Source of the DNA: Phycisphaerales bacterium
Lineage (GTDB): Bacteria; Bacteroidota; Bacteroidia; Chitinophagales; Chitinophagaceae
Length of the DNA: 64,000 bases
Assembly (NCBI GenBank): GCA_030054025.1
Contig: JASGCQ010000001.1
Coordinates: 1 to 64,000 of the forward strand
Direction of reading: 5' to 3'
Below are positions 18,301-27,371 of this stretch, piece by piece (position 1 is the stretch's first letter; each line of letters opens with the position of its first letter). Under the pieces are notes generated by a model. That model was not told the origin of the DNA, made no database searches, and saw only the letters and a list, made by a program, of their open reading frames with translations. A program made the position numbers and the translations under genes.

Positions 18301-21300
18301 CAAGTATCTTATTGGTTCAATGGTTCGGGTTATTCTGGTGGTAACACCTTATTGGGTGTATCTGCGGGTACAGCCCAAACTGCTGCTGCTATGACAATTT
18401 CAGGCGATGCCGATACTACAGTAAATACCACTACTTATACTCAATTGGTGCGCAAGTTCATTGCACCTACTACCAATACTTATTATGTAGGTATTAAAGT
18501 AAACAACTTGGTGTACAGTTATCCGGGTGTTGCTATTGATGATATCGGTATCATTCAATTGCCACCATGTAATTCCAAACCAACTGCAGGTACTGCTAGT
18601 GCTACACCTACTCTATTGTGTACTTCTACCTCCACAGCAAGATTATCTTTAGTGGGTGCTAGCTATGCCTCAGACCTTACCTTCCAATGGCAATATTCAT
18701 TGACGGGTGCTGCGGGTTCTTGGTTGAATGCACCGGGTGCTTCTACTTCGCCTTCTTATACTACACCTACACCCGCAGCGGCTAAATACTGGCGTTGTTA
18801 TGTAGCTTGTACTGCTATTAGCGCGCCTAATACAGATACTTCTGCACCGGTATATGTAGGTACTACACCGATTACCCCTCCTTACACTGAAACTTTTGAA
18901 TCAGGAACAATTGGTGTGAATTTGCCTTGTGCAAGTTATACCTACACATGGGGTTCTGCGGGTACTTATTGGTACTTAGCAGGTTCTGCATTCGGATCTT
19001 CATATCCTGCGCTTATCAATCACACACTGGGCGGTAGCAAATACCTACATGCTGGTTATTATATTGGTTCTTATGGCTCAGGTGCCGCACAATATTGGTT
19101 CTCTCCTGCTATCGCTTTGACAGCGGGTAAAACCTATGAAGGTTCTTATTGGTACAATGGTAGTGGATATGCTGGTGGTGCTACTACTTTAGGTTTGTAT
19201 TACGGTACTGCCCAAACAGCAGCCGCTATGACTACTGCTTTATTAGCCGATAAAGTGGGTGAAAATACCACTATCTACAAACAACTTACGGGTCGTTTCA
19301 TAGCACCAACAACAGGCACCTATTATTTGGGTGTGAAAGTAAACAGTACTGTTTATTCTTACCCTGGCGTGGCTATTGATGACATCGGTTTGATACAGTT
19401 GCCTCCTTGTTCTGGTATTCCTACCGCAGGTGCAATATCTTCCGCACCAACTATGTTGTGTAGCCCAGGTACTGTTGCTTTGACTATGGATTTATCTGGT
19501 GTGAGTAAAGTGGCAGGATTGTCTTACCGATGGTACGATTCCAGTGCTACCAGTGGTACTTGGTTACCCAGAAGTGGAGTCTTGACTGCTCCTAGCTTTA
19601 CTACTCCTACCGTTAGTGTTACCACTTGGTACAGATGCGTAGTGAAATGTATTGCAACAGGCGATTCTGTAGTTTCTATGACTTTGCAAATAAATGTTGG
19701 AGCGATTATCCCTCCATATATCGAAACATTTGAATCAGCTAGCCCTGGTGTTAACGTTCCTTGTGCGAGCTATTCTTATTCATTCGGAACCTACTACTAT
19801 TGGAATACAATGAACGCACCATTGTCTTACGGTCCGACACCATTGGATAACCACACTGTAGGTGGTTCTAAATACCTCATTGCTGGTTACTACATCGGTT
19901 ACCCTGCTTACAGTGGTTTTACAGAAGATTTTTGGTTGAGCCCTGCGATTACATTGACTGCTGGTAAGCGTTATCAAATCAACTATTGGTATCAAACAGA
20001 TGGTTACTCGGGTGCCAACTACAAATGCGCTGTTTATATGGGTACTACTCAATCTAAAGCGGGTATGACTACCTTGTTGGGTACTATTTTGAACCCTACC
20101 AACACAGCTTACAACGAATACAAATACCAATTTATAGCTTCTGCCTCTGGTAATTTTTACTTCGGTCTCATGAAAGGTGCTGCAGGCTATGGTTATGGTA
20201 TTGCATTCGATGATATCGGTGTGCGTGAAGTACCTCCTTGCTCTGCTCCTGTAGTGGCAGGTTCTATCTTTGCTGATCCTTTGCGTGTATGTGCTGTAGG
20301 CGGAACTACTAATTTGGATGTAATGGGTGGCACATTGGCTACTGGCTTAAACTACAGATGGTTGTCTGCTACTTCCGCAGCTGGTCCTTATACCGCTACT
20401 ACGGGTATTACATTGCCTTACACTACAGATCCTCTAGTTGTGAATACATGGTTCAAACTAGTGGTGACTTGTGCGGCTACTGGTGCTACTGATACTTCAG
20501 CAGCATACAAAGTAAACGTGGGTGGTCAGGATCTTCCTTATATCGAAGACTTCGAAACTACTTCTCCAGGTCAAAAACCATTGTGTAGCGATGCTACTGC
20601 ATGGGGTATGTATTATTATGATGGATGGAATGTATATTTAGGTACTTATACTGGTTCTTATGGTAACCATACACCAGGTGGTAATAAACACTTGATTGCA
20701 GGTTATTATTTGGGTTATTCTACTTATACGCCAACATATACTACTCTTACGGATAATAACTATTGGTTTACTCCTGGCTTGAATATGCGTGGTGGATACA
20801 AATACAAATTGAACTTCTGGTATATCGGTGCTGCTCCGGGTTATGTAACAAACCGTATGGGTGTATTCTACGGTAAAGCACAAACTCCAAGCGCTATGAC
20901 CAGAACGATTGCACCATTTGTATCTCGCTCGAACACCGTTTATGTAAACTTGGATACTACCTTTATCATACCATCAACTGGTGTGTACTACGTTGGATTC
21001 AAAAAATCAAATGGTACAGTATTGGGTTCTTCAAGCGGATTAGGTGCTTATGGCGTTGCTTTTGATGATATTAACTTGAACTACGCTCCTTGCGACGGTA
21101 TGCCAAATGCAGGTAACATCTTAAGTTCATCACCATCCGGTACAGCTAAGTGCAAAAACACAATGATTACATTGACAGACACTGGTGCGACAATTGCTTT
21201 GGTGCCTGGTATCAAATTCCAATGGCAACGTAACCTTATTTCTTTCCCACCAACAACAGCTTGGAGCAACGTAGTCGGTGCTACTGATACGGTATTGACT

Positions 21301-22626
21301 TCGGACAGCTTGGTAGGTTATGAGTATCGTTTAGCAGTTACTTGTAACAATACAGGCGATGTTGCGTACTCTCCTAGCTTCCAAATTCCTGCTTTGACTC
21401 CGCATCCTGCTGTTACCATTAATCCGTCAATCACTCCAATCAATTACTGCTTGGGCGATTCGGTTAAATTCACCGCAACTAGCTTCTCAGGTGCTACTTA
21501 CGATTGGATGTTGGATAGTGCAGTAGTATTTGGATGGAAATTCAATGACTTGGGAGCTACTAACCCTGGTGTTTATATGGTAAAAGTAACGTCACCATTA
21601 TCGCTATGTCCTACATGGAGTAACAAGGTAACACTTGTAGCTAATGACCCTGGTTATAAAGTAACCATCGCTACACCTACAGATAGTATTATCTGTACTG
21701 GTTCGTCAATGTTATTGACAGCAACTGCAAGTAAAAGTGGTGTAAGTTACCAATGGAGAAAAAATAATATTATGATTCCTGGTGCTACAACTGCTAGTTA
21801 CAATGTTACATCGGGTGGCGCATATAGTGTTACAGCCTTTGATGGTATATCTACTTGCGCAGCTATCTCTCGCAGTATCAATATCACAGTCCAACCCAAT
21901 CCTCCGGCAGTGATTACTGTACCTGGTGGCACTACTACTGCCTGCGAAAACGAAGGTGTACTCTTGAATGCAAACACAGGTGGCTATAGCTATCAGTGGG
22001 AGCGTGGTGGAAGCACTATCGTAGGATGGACAGACAGCAGCATATTGGTTAAAACTTCAGGTGTTTATACAGTGAAAGTTCGTAGCAAATATGGTTGTGT
22101 AAGCGTATCGGCTGCTAAAACAGTAAATATCTTACCTGCTCCAACCCCAACGATTACAAGATCAGGATCTGGTTATAGTATTATCTTGAGCACTACAACA
22201 TTTGCCAGCTACCAATGGAGTCGCAATGGTGTAGATATCTCTGGTGCTACAGGATCTTCTTATGGACCATTGACCAAAGAAGGTATCTACCGAGTGCGCG
22301 TAACCAATGCGAACGATTGCATAGGTGAAACTATGATTGAAATCATGGATGAAGATGGCGTCTTGGCAATAGGTTCAGTAGCTACCCTGTCAGACAATAT
22401 CAAAATTTATCCAAACCCAACTCTGTCTAAAGTGTTTATCCAAAGCCCTGTAAGTGTACTTGTAAAAGTAACCGACTTAGCAGGTAAAGTGGTGATAGAA
22501 CCTCAAGAGACTAAAGAAGTTGATTTGAGTAAATATGCGGATGGCGTTTACTTGTTCATGATTAGCGATAAAGATGGTAACGAGTTGATCAAACAACAAC
22601 GTGTTACTAAAACATCGAACAAGTAA
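15307..22626 (+). CDS. Giant multi-domain surface protein with T9SS sorting tail
   Basis: A 2439-residue secreted protein. Residues about 1-46 are a long signal peptide ending SYAQ; 47-235 form an N-terminal beta domain often seen in secreted Bacteroidota proteins (LTIGTGTSSSSYFP); an Ig-like domain follows. Residues 338-2028 hold six repeated modules of about 274-290 residues, each a choice-of-anchor-J-like jelly roll (PYxExFES, NHTPGGSKYL, YWFTPG, YVGI, AIDDIG) plus a Cys-containing Ig-like domain. Two to three further Ig/PKD-like domains fill about 2030-2350. A T9SS type A sorting domain (KIYPNP, then DLSKYADGVY) closes the protein. It should be exported by T9SS and anchored by PorU-PorV. 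Role in adhesion or polymer binding is inferred. It has its own promoter and terminator. Confidence 0.85.
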   Translation: MYHLSTPTSIPSRHSTVLAQTKIPSAARWLFAFLLLFAASTKSYAQTSLTIGTGTSSSSYFPIYTCYGYNYSQQTFLASEIVAAGATSGVPGYISSVSFYLNTVLASSFAAKCKDWVVYMGNTSKSTFSSSSDWIGLSSLTKVYDGTVTPSGTGWFKITFPTAFYWDGTSNIVVAIDENTADYYCTASWRGTSRTGTRGLLYYSDATNPNPSSPPTANYSSGLTSNIQVDYTPAVPCSGTTVGGAAVASATSLCPGKTVTLSTTGSTVGTGMTWQWDSASSATGPFYAIPGATSTTYTTTPPSGTTTYYQRKTTCTATGSSDSSTRVAVSVSTSVTVPYSETFESLPVGTNATCAAVTGTWAGAWASYYGYNWTLMGSVTSGYSGSNHTPGGSKYIVAGSYIGTYGGYTAEYWFTPGITLTSGKTYRFSYWYRVGDYMATYYPAGCVFGMYYNTAQTKASGLVAIKPDLAAYASATYAQNTGDFSVPTTGSYYLAVKVDNKGYGYYGGGVIDDIGLIELPACSTATAATFGSGGKVSASPAVICGVPGTTTLSVSSTPPFSGLGFSWEVASGSPTSFDTISGAKTASYAYAIATGGNYYFRCKVTCSATGLSAYSDTILVRTTPITPPYVEDFETGVAGVNMPCASYTYSWSSGSYWYLQAAPYASYAPGITNHTTGGSKYLHAGYALGYGSGADEYWFTPGLALTAAKAYNVSFWFSNSAYDTYYASYGTDLGVRAGTAQSKAAMTIVAGADTTVFINASMTPSYNKLSRSFIASTTGTYYVGIRVKHSYYNYYGMAIDDIGISQLPPCNARPSAGTTIANPSLLCSSTSVSTISLVGTSAASDLTFKWLYSTTGLPGSYDTIPGANLPAYTTTTPAAKMYYRCVVTCPLVSGLNFDTSAPVYLGTTPISLPYTETFESGTSGVNLPCAGYTGTWGSVGTYWNLLDASFSASYPAIANHTPGGRKFLSAGYYLGSYGSGATQYWFTPGLSLFANKAYQVSYWFNGSGYSGGNTLLGVSAGTAQTAAAMTISGDADTTVNTTTYTQLVRKFIAPTTNTYYVGIKVNNLVYSYPGVAIDDIGIIQLPPCNSKPTAGTASATPTLLCTSTSTARLSLVGASYASDLTFQWQYSLTGAAGSWLNAPGASTSPSYTTPTPAAAKYWRCYVACTAISAPNTDTSAPVYVGTTPITPPYTETFESGTIGVNLPCASYTYTWGSAGTYWYLAGSAFGSSYPALINHTLGGSKYLHAGYYIGSYGSGAAQYWFSPAIALTAGKTYEGSYWYNGSGYAGGATTLGLYYGTAQTAAAMTTALLADKVGENTTIYKQLTGRFIAPTTGTYYLGVKVNSTVYSYPGVAIDDIGLIQLPPCSGIPTAGAISSAPTMLCSPGTVALTMDLSGVSKVAGLSYRWYDSSATSGTWLPRSGVLTAPSFTTPTVSVTTWYRCVVKCIATGDSVVSMTLQINVGAIIPPYIETFESASPGVNVPCASYSYSFGTYYYWNTMNAPLSYGPTPLDNHTVGGSKYLIAGYYIGYPAYSGFTEDFWLSPAITLTAGKRYQINYWYQTDGYSGANYKCAVYMGTTQSKAGMTTLLGTILNPTNTAYNEYKYQFIASASGNFYFGLMKGAAGYGYGIAFDDIGVREVPPCSAPVVAGSIFADPLRVCAVGGTTNLDVMGGTLATGLNYRWLSATSAAGPYTATTGITLPYTTDPLVVNTWFKLVVTCAATGATDTSAAYKVNVGGQDLPYIEDFETTSPGQKPLCSDATAWGMYYYDGWNVYLGTYTGSYGNHTPGGNKHLIAGYYLGYSTYTPTYTTLTDNNYWFTPGLNMRGGYKYKLNFWYIGAAPGYVTNRMGVFYGKAQTPSAMTRTIAPFVSRSNTVYVNLDTTFIIPSTGVYYVGFKKSNGTVLGSSSGLGAYGVAFDDINLNYAPCDGMPNAGNILSSSPSGTAKCKNTMITLTDTGATIALVPGIKFQWQRNLISFPPTTAWSNVVGATDTVLTSDSLVGYEYRLAVTCNNTGDVAYSPSFQIPALTPHPAVTINPSITPINYCLGDSVKFTATSFSGATYDWMLDSAVVFGWKFNDLGATNPGVYMVKVTSPLSLCPTWSNKVTLVANDPGYKVTIATPTDSIICTGSSMLLTATASKSGVSYQWRKNNIMIPGATTASYNVTSGGAYSVTAFDGISTCAAISRSINITVQPNPPAVITVPGGTTTACENEGVLLNANTGGYSYQWERGGSTIVGWTDSSILVKTSGVYTVKVRSKYGCVSVSAAKTVNILPAPTPTITRSGSGYSIILSTTTFASYQWSRNGVDISGATGSSYGPLTKEGIYRVRVTNANDCIGETMIEIMDEDGVLAIGSVATLSDNIKIYPNPTLSKVFIQSPVSVLVKVTDLAGKVVIEPQETKEVDLSKYADGVYLFMISDKDGNELIKQQRVTKTSNK
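16318..21390 (+). repeat. Six tandem modules of about 840 bp in the giant cargo gene
   Basis: Units begin at the codons for PYxExFE at 16318, 17188, 18043, 18880, 19714 and 20536, so spacing shrinks from 870 to 822 bases (290 to 274 residues). Modules 3 and 4 look the closest in both DNA and protein; module 6 is the most diverged. The repeats are in frame, so recombination between them would change module number without breaking the gene. Confidence 0.8.
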
Positions 22627-22678
22627 TTGATAAATTAAGCAACAAACTGTAGCGACCCCAAGCGACAGTTCTAGTGAT

Positions 22679-22717
22679 AAAAAAGAGTGGTGGCAGGCTA
22701 TGCTACCACTCTTTTTT
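22679..22717 (+). terminator. Rho-independent terminator after the giant cargo gene
   Basis: GAGTGGTGGC pairs with GCTACCACTC (one G-T pair) around the 7-base loop AGGCTAT, flanked by A6 and T6 runs, about 53 bases after the stop codon. Confidence 0.88.
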
Positions 22718-22833
22718 ATGTTTGAAAAAAAGCAGTCCGGATGTTTCTTTTTTTCAAAAATTAACTTTACCTTGCAAGGTATATTGCCATTATAGACAAT
22801 TTTGAATTTCAATTTCGATAAATATTGCTACCT

Positions 22834-25800
22834 ATGAAAAAAATATTTACCTCAACCCTACTATTGACGCTGTTCTTAACCGCTAAGCTGAGTCATGCAG
22901 TTGGACCATTATCAGGTGCTTATACCATTCCAGCACCCGGTTGGATTACCTTGGCGCAGATTATTGATTCGCTCAATTACTACGGTGTAAATGGTCCTGT
23001 AACCATTACGATGAAACAAAATGAGATTGCTCCTAGCGGAGGATATGTATTGGGTAGCGATACCTTGAATAATTCGCTTACTAAATCTGCTTCTGCAGCA
23101 CGTTCTATTACCATTACTGGTTTTGGTGCTGGCGGAAGAACGCTTTATGCAAATGTGGGTACGGGTAGTACAGATGCAATATTTACCTTTAAAGGAGTAG
23201 ATTTTGTTACGGTGGATAAGCTGCATCTTAAAGATACTGCTACCAATACCACAGCTACTACCATGATGGAACGCGGTTATTCTGTTGTAAAATTTACCGC
23301 CGATCAAGGCTGTAATACTATTTCGATTATCAATTGCAACATCACCATGAACAATACCAATACTACTGCTGCATCAGGCATTTCGCCTTTGGGTGCAACG
23401 GGTATTTATGTGGGTAATTGTTTGATAGGTTCTACTACTGCAACTGCTGCTCCTGTATTTGCTGCCGGTGCGCACAACGGTATCTTTATTTTCCAAAATT
23501 ATATTACCAACACCAATCAAGGCGTTTATGTATTCGGTAATCAATTGAATACCGATGGTACCGCATACAACGATCAAGGTGCCACCATACAAAGCAATAC
23601 CATCACCAATTTTACTGATTATGGTGTTTTCTTATCCAATTTCAATGGCGATTTGGTAAAAGGAAATACGATTAATAACCTGACCGATGGCGGTGCAGCC
23701 CCAACTGTAAAAAATATTTTCGGCATACGCTATGCCAATACCTCCTCTTTTGTTTCCAACACTAGCTGGACGGCCGCAAACAATAATATTAAGCTAACGA
23801 TTGGCTCTACCGATACCTATATGGCTACTGGTATCAGTACTCAACTGAATGGTACAGGTACTACCGATATCAATAACGATACAGTAGAATTAGTATCTAC
23901 CGGTGCCAGTGCCCAGTTGAATGGTATCTTTTGCCAGAATAATGGAGGTACAGAAACAATTACCAACAATTTGCTCCGCAACTTCACCACACAAACTACC
24001 AATACTCAGGCAGTAATTGGTGCGTTTTTAGGTGGATATTCCACCTACCCTACTCTGGGGCTATTCAACCCCTCTTATTATCCTGCAACCGTAAACTTTA
24101 GTGGGAATACCATTACTGGCTTTAACGTGGCAAGTGGTAGGGTTATTCCTATCAATTCTAACCATCGGGTCACGGCAATATTGGATGATAATTTTTCTAC
24201 CAGCCCTTGCACCGTGTCTAACAATACCATTTCAAATATCAACATCATTAATGGTTCACACCGTTTCGTGGGTTATGGTGCTATTGGGAATGCTGCCGCC
24301 TCTGTACCTATTTTGCACACTACCACATTGTCGGGCAATACTTTTTCTAATATCCAAACATTATCGGCCACAGACTCTACGTCTATTGCAATTATTGCTC
24401 CTGCAGGTACCTATCCTAATGGACATACGCTGAATCTTACCAACAATAAAATAAAAAATATTACCTCAAAATTTGGTTCATTGATGGGTATCAGTTTAGA
24501 TTTTGGTTTGCAAGCCAATTTGGATAAAGATACCTTGACCGATTTTACGACTAATTCTTATACCTTTTTGATTGGGATTTCGAGTGGTGTTGGTAGTGGG
24601 TCTTACGCAATGAAAAATATTTCTATATCCAATTGTTTGTTGAAAAACTTCAAAGGTGGCGGAAGTAGTTTGGCCAACTCACAAGTTACTGGAATTTATT
24701 GTCAGGCTGCGAGTGTGGTATCTGTAAGTTCATTATTAGTGTCTAATAATTTGTTACAAAACATTACCAATACTGATACTTTAGGTACTGCCTTTGGTAT
24801 TAATTTGCCCAACGGTACACCTACTACTATTTTTAGCAATAACATAATTTCGGATATTTCGGCAGCATTAGATACTACACGGGCGTGCTCTTCATTCGGT
24901 ATTAACCTAAATGCGAATGGTAACAATAGTGTGTTGTACAATACAGTCAATATGATTAGTGCAACTACTCCAGGCAATGGGTATGGTTCTACTGCCTTGG
25001 GGTTTAATGCAGCTGGTATCAATGCTATACACAATAACATTCTTCGTGCCAATGTGGTGGCGGGTACAACAAACAACGTAGCTGCTATTCGCGGATCGGC
25101 AGGCTCAGCTTCGGCTGCACCATCTGTTGCTGGGTTTACGGCAAGTAGCAATATTTATTTCGCCCCTACGGGTCCCAACAACTATTTATATGTAGAAGGT
25201 ACTACTGCTTCAACATTAGTCAATGGCTATGCTGTGAGTGGATTGACACCGAATCCAACGAAAAACATTGTAAATGATACCTTCTTCAATAGTTTTTGCA
25301 ATAGTAGCAGCTATCATAGATTTATGCAAACGTCAATAGCCTCTCGTGAGCAAAAAACATTTACTGAAAATAATATTAGCGGAACAGGTGGCGTATTTTC
25401 ACCCTCAGGTATGAGCTATGCCGAATCAAATGCTACAGACGTTGCTGTGACTACCGATTTCATTTCGGCTTCGCGCCCAGCGGGTAATTCTGATATTGGA
25501 GCTTTAGAATTTGGTGGAACAATGATACCCACTATGAACATTACGATAACATCGAGTACTGGATTGGATACGGCATGCACTTTTAAATTGCCAGTATTAA
25601 CTGCCACAATACCAACCTCCTTTAACAGAGTATCTTTCCAATGGTTCAAGGATACAGCTAAAGTAGTAGGCGCTACTACCAAAACACTTGCAGTAGGTTC
25701 TACAACCGCCAATTATATTTTCAAAGTTTACGATTCGCTTACTGGTTGCACTTATTCATCTAATCCGTTTAGAATGAACATTGTACCTCCTCCTCCAGCA

Positions 25801-26487
25801 TTTATTACCTACTATGATTCTTTGATATTCTGCGAAGGAAGTGCTGTGGTGTTGCATGCAAATGTAGGTTCTAGCTATACCTATCAGTGGTGGCTCAATA
25901 GCTCTATTTTGCCTGGCGAAATAAGGGATTATTACGTGGCTTCAAAATCAGGCGATTATACAGTGGCTGTCAATACTCCTTTAGGATGTGAAACTTATTC
26001 TACAGCCATTCGCATTAAAGTGTATCCACTACCAACACCAGTAATAATATACGGTGGAGGCAGATGGTTAACTACATCTCAAAAATTCTATTTGTATCAG
26101 TGGTATCTCAACGGAGTTAAAATAGATTCTTTCGCAACTGCAAGATCTTATTACACCTTTACCGATGGTGCTTACACTGTAGAGGTTACAGACAGTAATG
26201 GATGTACCTCAAAATCGGATGTGTACCTATATAGCTTGGGTATTAACGACCCGTCTATTGCCGCTTCGATTAAGTTGTACCCTAACCCTACGACCGACGT
26301 ATTGCACATAGAAAGTCCTATCGCCCTTATGATTCGATTGACTGACCTTGTAGGTCGTACATTGTTAGAGCATGCCAATACCAACAGCATAGATATGAGT
26401 AATTTGGCGGAAGGGGTCTATTTGTTGAATATGATAGATAAGGAAGGCAACCTAATCAAGGTGGAAAAAATAATGAAGACTAAGTAA
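22834..26487 (+). CDS. Predicted parallel beta-helix surface protein with T9SS sorting tail
   Basis: A 1217-residue secreted protein with a signal peptide ending near LSHAVG. Residues about 70-840 are rich in Asn, Thr and Gly with recurring NNxIxN/ISNxxI-type turns, the signature of a right-handed parallel beta-helix, as in surface polysaccharide-binding or adhesin-like proteins. Residues about 900-1140 hold Ig-like domains (FQWFKDTAKVVGATTKTL, YQWWLNSSILPGE, YQWYLNGVKIDS). The last 75 residues are a T9SS type A sorting domain (KLYPNPTTDVLHIESP, then NLAEGVY). The last 220 residues parallel those of the upstream giant protein, so the two share a C-terminal cassette. The ATG at 22834 is preferred to a TTG at 22825. 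No catalytic motif is evident. Confidence 0.82.
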   Translation: MKKIFTSTLLLTLFLTAKLSHAVGPLSGAYTIPAPGWITLAQIIDSLNYYGVNGPVTITMKQNEIAPSGGYVLGSDTLNNSLTKSASAARSITITGFGAGGRTLYANVGTGSTDAIFTFKGVDFVTVDKLHLKDTATNTTATTMMERGYSVVKFTADQGCNTISIINCNITMNNTNTTAASGISPLGATGIYVGNCLIGSTTATAAPVFAAGAHNGIFIFQNYITNTNQGVYVFGNQLNTDGTAYNDQGATIQSNTITNFTDYGVFLSNFNGDLVKGNTINNLTDGGAAPTVKNIFGIRYANTSSFVSNTSWTAANNNIKLTIGSTDTYMATGISTQLNGTGTTDINNDTVELVSTGASAQLNGIFCQNNGGTETITNNLLRNFTTQTTNTQAVIGAFLGGYSTYPTLGLFNPSYYPATVNFSGNTITGFNVASGRVIPINSNHRVTAILDDNFSTSPCTVSNNTISNINIINGSHRFVGYGAIGNAAASVPILHTTTLSGNTFSNIQTLSATDSTSIAIIAPAGTYPNGHTLNLTNNKIKNITSKFGSLMGISLDFGLQANLDKDTLTDFTTNSYTFLIGISSGVGSGSYAMKNISISNCLLKNFKGGGSSLANSQVTGIYCQAASVVSVSSLLVSNNLLQNITNTDTLGTAFGINLPNGTPTTIFSNNIISDISAALDTTRACSSFGINLNANGNNSVLYNTVNMISATTPGNGYGSTALGFNAAGINAIHNNILRANVVAGTTNNVAAIRGSAGSASAAPSVAGFTASSNIYFAPTGPNNYLYVEGTTASTLVNGYAVSGLTPNPTKNIVNDTFFNSFCNSSSYHRFMQTSIASREQKTFTENNISGTGGVFSPSGMSYAESNATDVAVTTDFISASRPAGNSDIGALEFGGTMIPTMNITITSSTGLDTACTFKLPVLTATIPTSFNRVSFQWFKDTAKVVGATTKTLAVGSTTANYIFKVYDSLTGCTYSSNPFRMNIVPPPPAFITYYDSLIFCEGSAVVLHANVGSSYTYQWWLNSSILPGEIRDYYVASKSGDYTVAVNTPLGCETYSTAIRIKVYPLPTPVIIYGGGRWLTTSQKFYLYQWYLNGVKIDSFATARSYYTFTDGAYTVEVTDSNGCTSKSDVYLYSLGINDPSIAASIKLYPNPTTDVLHIESPIALMIRLTDLVGRTLLEHANTNSIDMSNLAEGVYLLNMIDKEGNLIKVEKIMKTK

Positions 26488-26506
26488 AAATGTTGATATA
26501 CAATGC

Positions 26507-26543
26507 AATAAAGCCGCAACTCAGTAGTTGCGGCTTTATTTTT
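26507..26543 (+). terminator. Rho-independent terminator after the beta-helix gene
   Basis: AATAAAGCCGCAAC and GTTGCGGCTTTATT form a perfect 14-bp stem with loop TCAGTA, followed by a T run, 20 bases after the stop codon. Confidence 0.92.
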
Positions 26544-26597
26544 GGACGGACAGTTAAAAAATTATCTCAGAAATTATATTCTTTCAAAATACTTTCC

Positions 26598-26605
26598 TAC
26601 CTTTG
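26598..26605 (+). promoter_or_regulatory. -7 box of the rpsF-rpsR-rplI operon
   Basis: TACCTTTG, a perfect TAnnTTTG in the extended form that this window also uses before rpsJ and pyrG. No clear TTTG lies 19 bases upstream. The start would be near 26612, giving a leader of about 90 bases that carries the structure described next. Confidence 0.55.
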
Positions 26606-26646
26606 CCGTCCCAAAAGCGTGTTCGGCTATTCTTTTATTTGAATTG

Positions 26647-26682
26647 AATATCCGCAGTTGCTGCCGAATAGCGAGGGATATT
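26647..26682 (+). promoter_or_regulatory. Probable S6:S18-binding leader of rpsF
   Basis: An outer 7-bp stem AATATCC/GGATATT (26647-26653 with 26676-26682) encloses a small hairpin GCAG-TTG-CTGC (26654-26664), then an unpaired stretch on the 3' side that begins with CCG (26664-26666). The published S6:S18 autoregulatory motif of rpsF leaders has this plan: a stem, a hairpin and a bulge with a conserved CCG that mimics the 16S rRNA site. The element ends 21 bases before the rpsF ATG, so binding of the S6:S18 pair could block translation. The fit is by eye; no covariance model was run. Confidence 0.6.
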
Positions 26683-26703
26683 TTTTAACCACATAATTTT
26701 TTT

Positions 26704-27066
26704 ATGGCAACAAACAACCTACAGAGCTATGAGCTGATGGTTATCTTCACTCCGGTGTTAGCTGAAGATGATTTTAAGGCTGCTCAAAAGAAGTTTTCGG
26801 ACTTGATTAAAGAAAATGGTGGCGTGATGACGCACCAAAATCCTTGGGGCTTGCGCTCACTTGCTTATCCAATTCAGAAAAAAACCACAGGTCTTTACTG
26901 GGTTATCGAATTTGAAGCACCCACAGAAATGATTGCAAAACTTGAACTCCAAATGAACCGCGACGAAAACGTAATGCGTCACATGGTGAACAAATTAGAC
27001 AAACACGCCGTGGCTTACAACCTCAAAAAACGCAACAAAATTACTGCTGAGGCTGTAGCACCTTAA
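26704..27066 (+). CDS. rpsF: Ribosomal protein bS6
   Basis: A 120-residue small-subunit protein. It begins with YELMVIFTPVL, has the mid-protein segment WGLRSLAYPIQKKTTGLYW and the closing NVMRHMVNKLDK helix, all typical of bS6. It binds 16S rRNA in the platform together with bS18, which is encoded 29 bases downstream. It is first in the operon rpsF-rpsR-rplI, behind a leader that resembles the S6:S18 feedback motif. Length is normal for Bacteroidota. Confidence 0.95.
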   Translation: MATNNLQSYELMVIFTPVLAEDDFKAAQKKFSDLIKENGGVMTHQNPWGLRSLAYPIQKKTTGLYWVIEFEAPTEMIAKLELQMNRDENVMRHMVNKLDKHAVAYNLKKRNKITAEAVAP

Positions 27067-27095
27067 TTCATTTCTCATAAAACTATTTTTACAAA

Positions 27096-27362
27096 ATGGC
27101 TAAGCAAAACGATATTAAATATCTTACTTCTACACGAGTAGAAAAGCGTGCAAAAAAATATTGCCGTTTCAAGAAACTCGGTATCAAATATGTAGATTAT
27201 AAAGACGCAGAGTTCTTGAAAAAATTCGTGAACGATCAAGGTAAAATGTTACCACGTCGTATCACTGGCAACTCGCTCAAATTTCAGCGCAAAGTAGCGC
27301 ATGCCGTTAAAAAGGCTCGCCAAATGGCGTTATTGCCTTATGTTACTGACCTTTTAAAATAA
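27096..27362 (+). CDS. rpsR: Ribosomal protein bS18
   Basis: An 88-residue basic protein with [36 protein letters not shown] and the C-terminal [15 protein letters not shown] segment, which are the hallmark of bS18. It binds next to bS6 on the 16S platform and, with bS6, is expected to repress the operon through the leader. Only one Cys (in the KYC segment) remains of the zinc-type set seen in some bacteria, so this looks like a zinc-free form. It sits between rpsF and rplI with short gaps. Confidence 0.95.
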   Translation: MAKQNDIKYLTSTRVEKRAKKYCRFKKLGIKYVDYKDAEFLKKFVNDQGKMLPRRITGNSLKFQRKVAHAVKKARQMALLPYVTDLLK

Positions 27363-27371
27363 GAAATTGTA

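Noticed and set aside
16318..21390. Regular repeats that might suggest a CRISPR array or satellite DNA
   Set aside because: The period is about 840 bases, in frame, and encodes protein modules; there are no short identical repeats with unique spacers.
24702..25151. A 149-codon minus-strand frame in the beta-helix gene
   Set aside because: It is a by-product of the Asn/Thr-rich repeats on the plus strand and has no start signal or domain.
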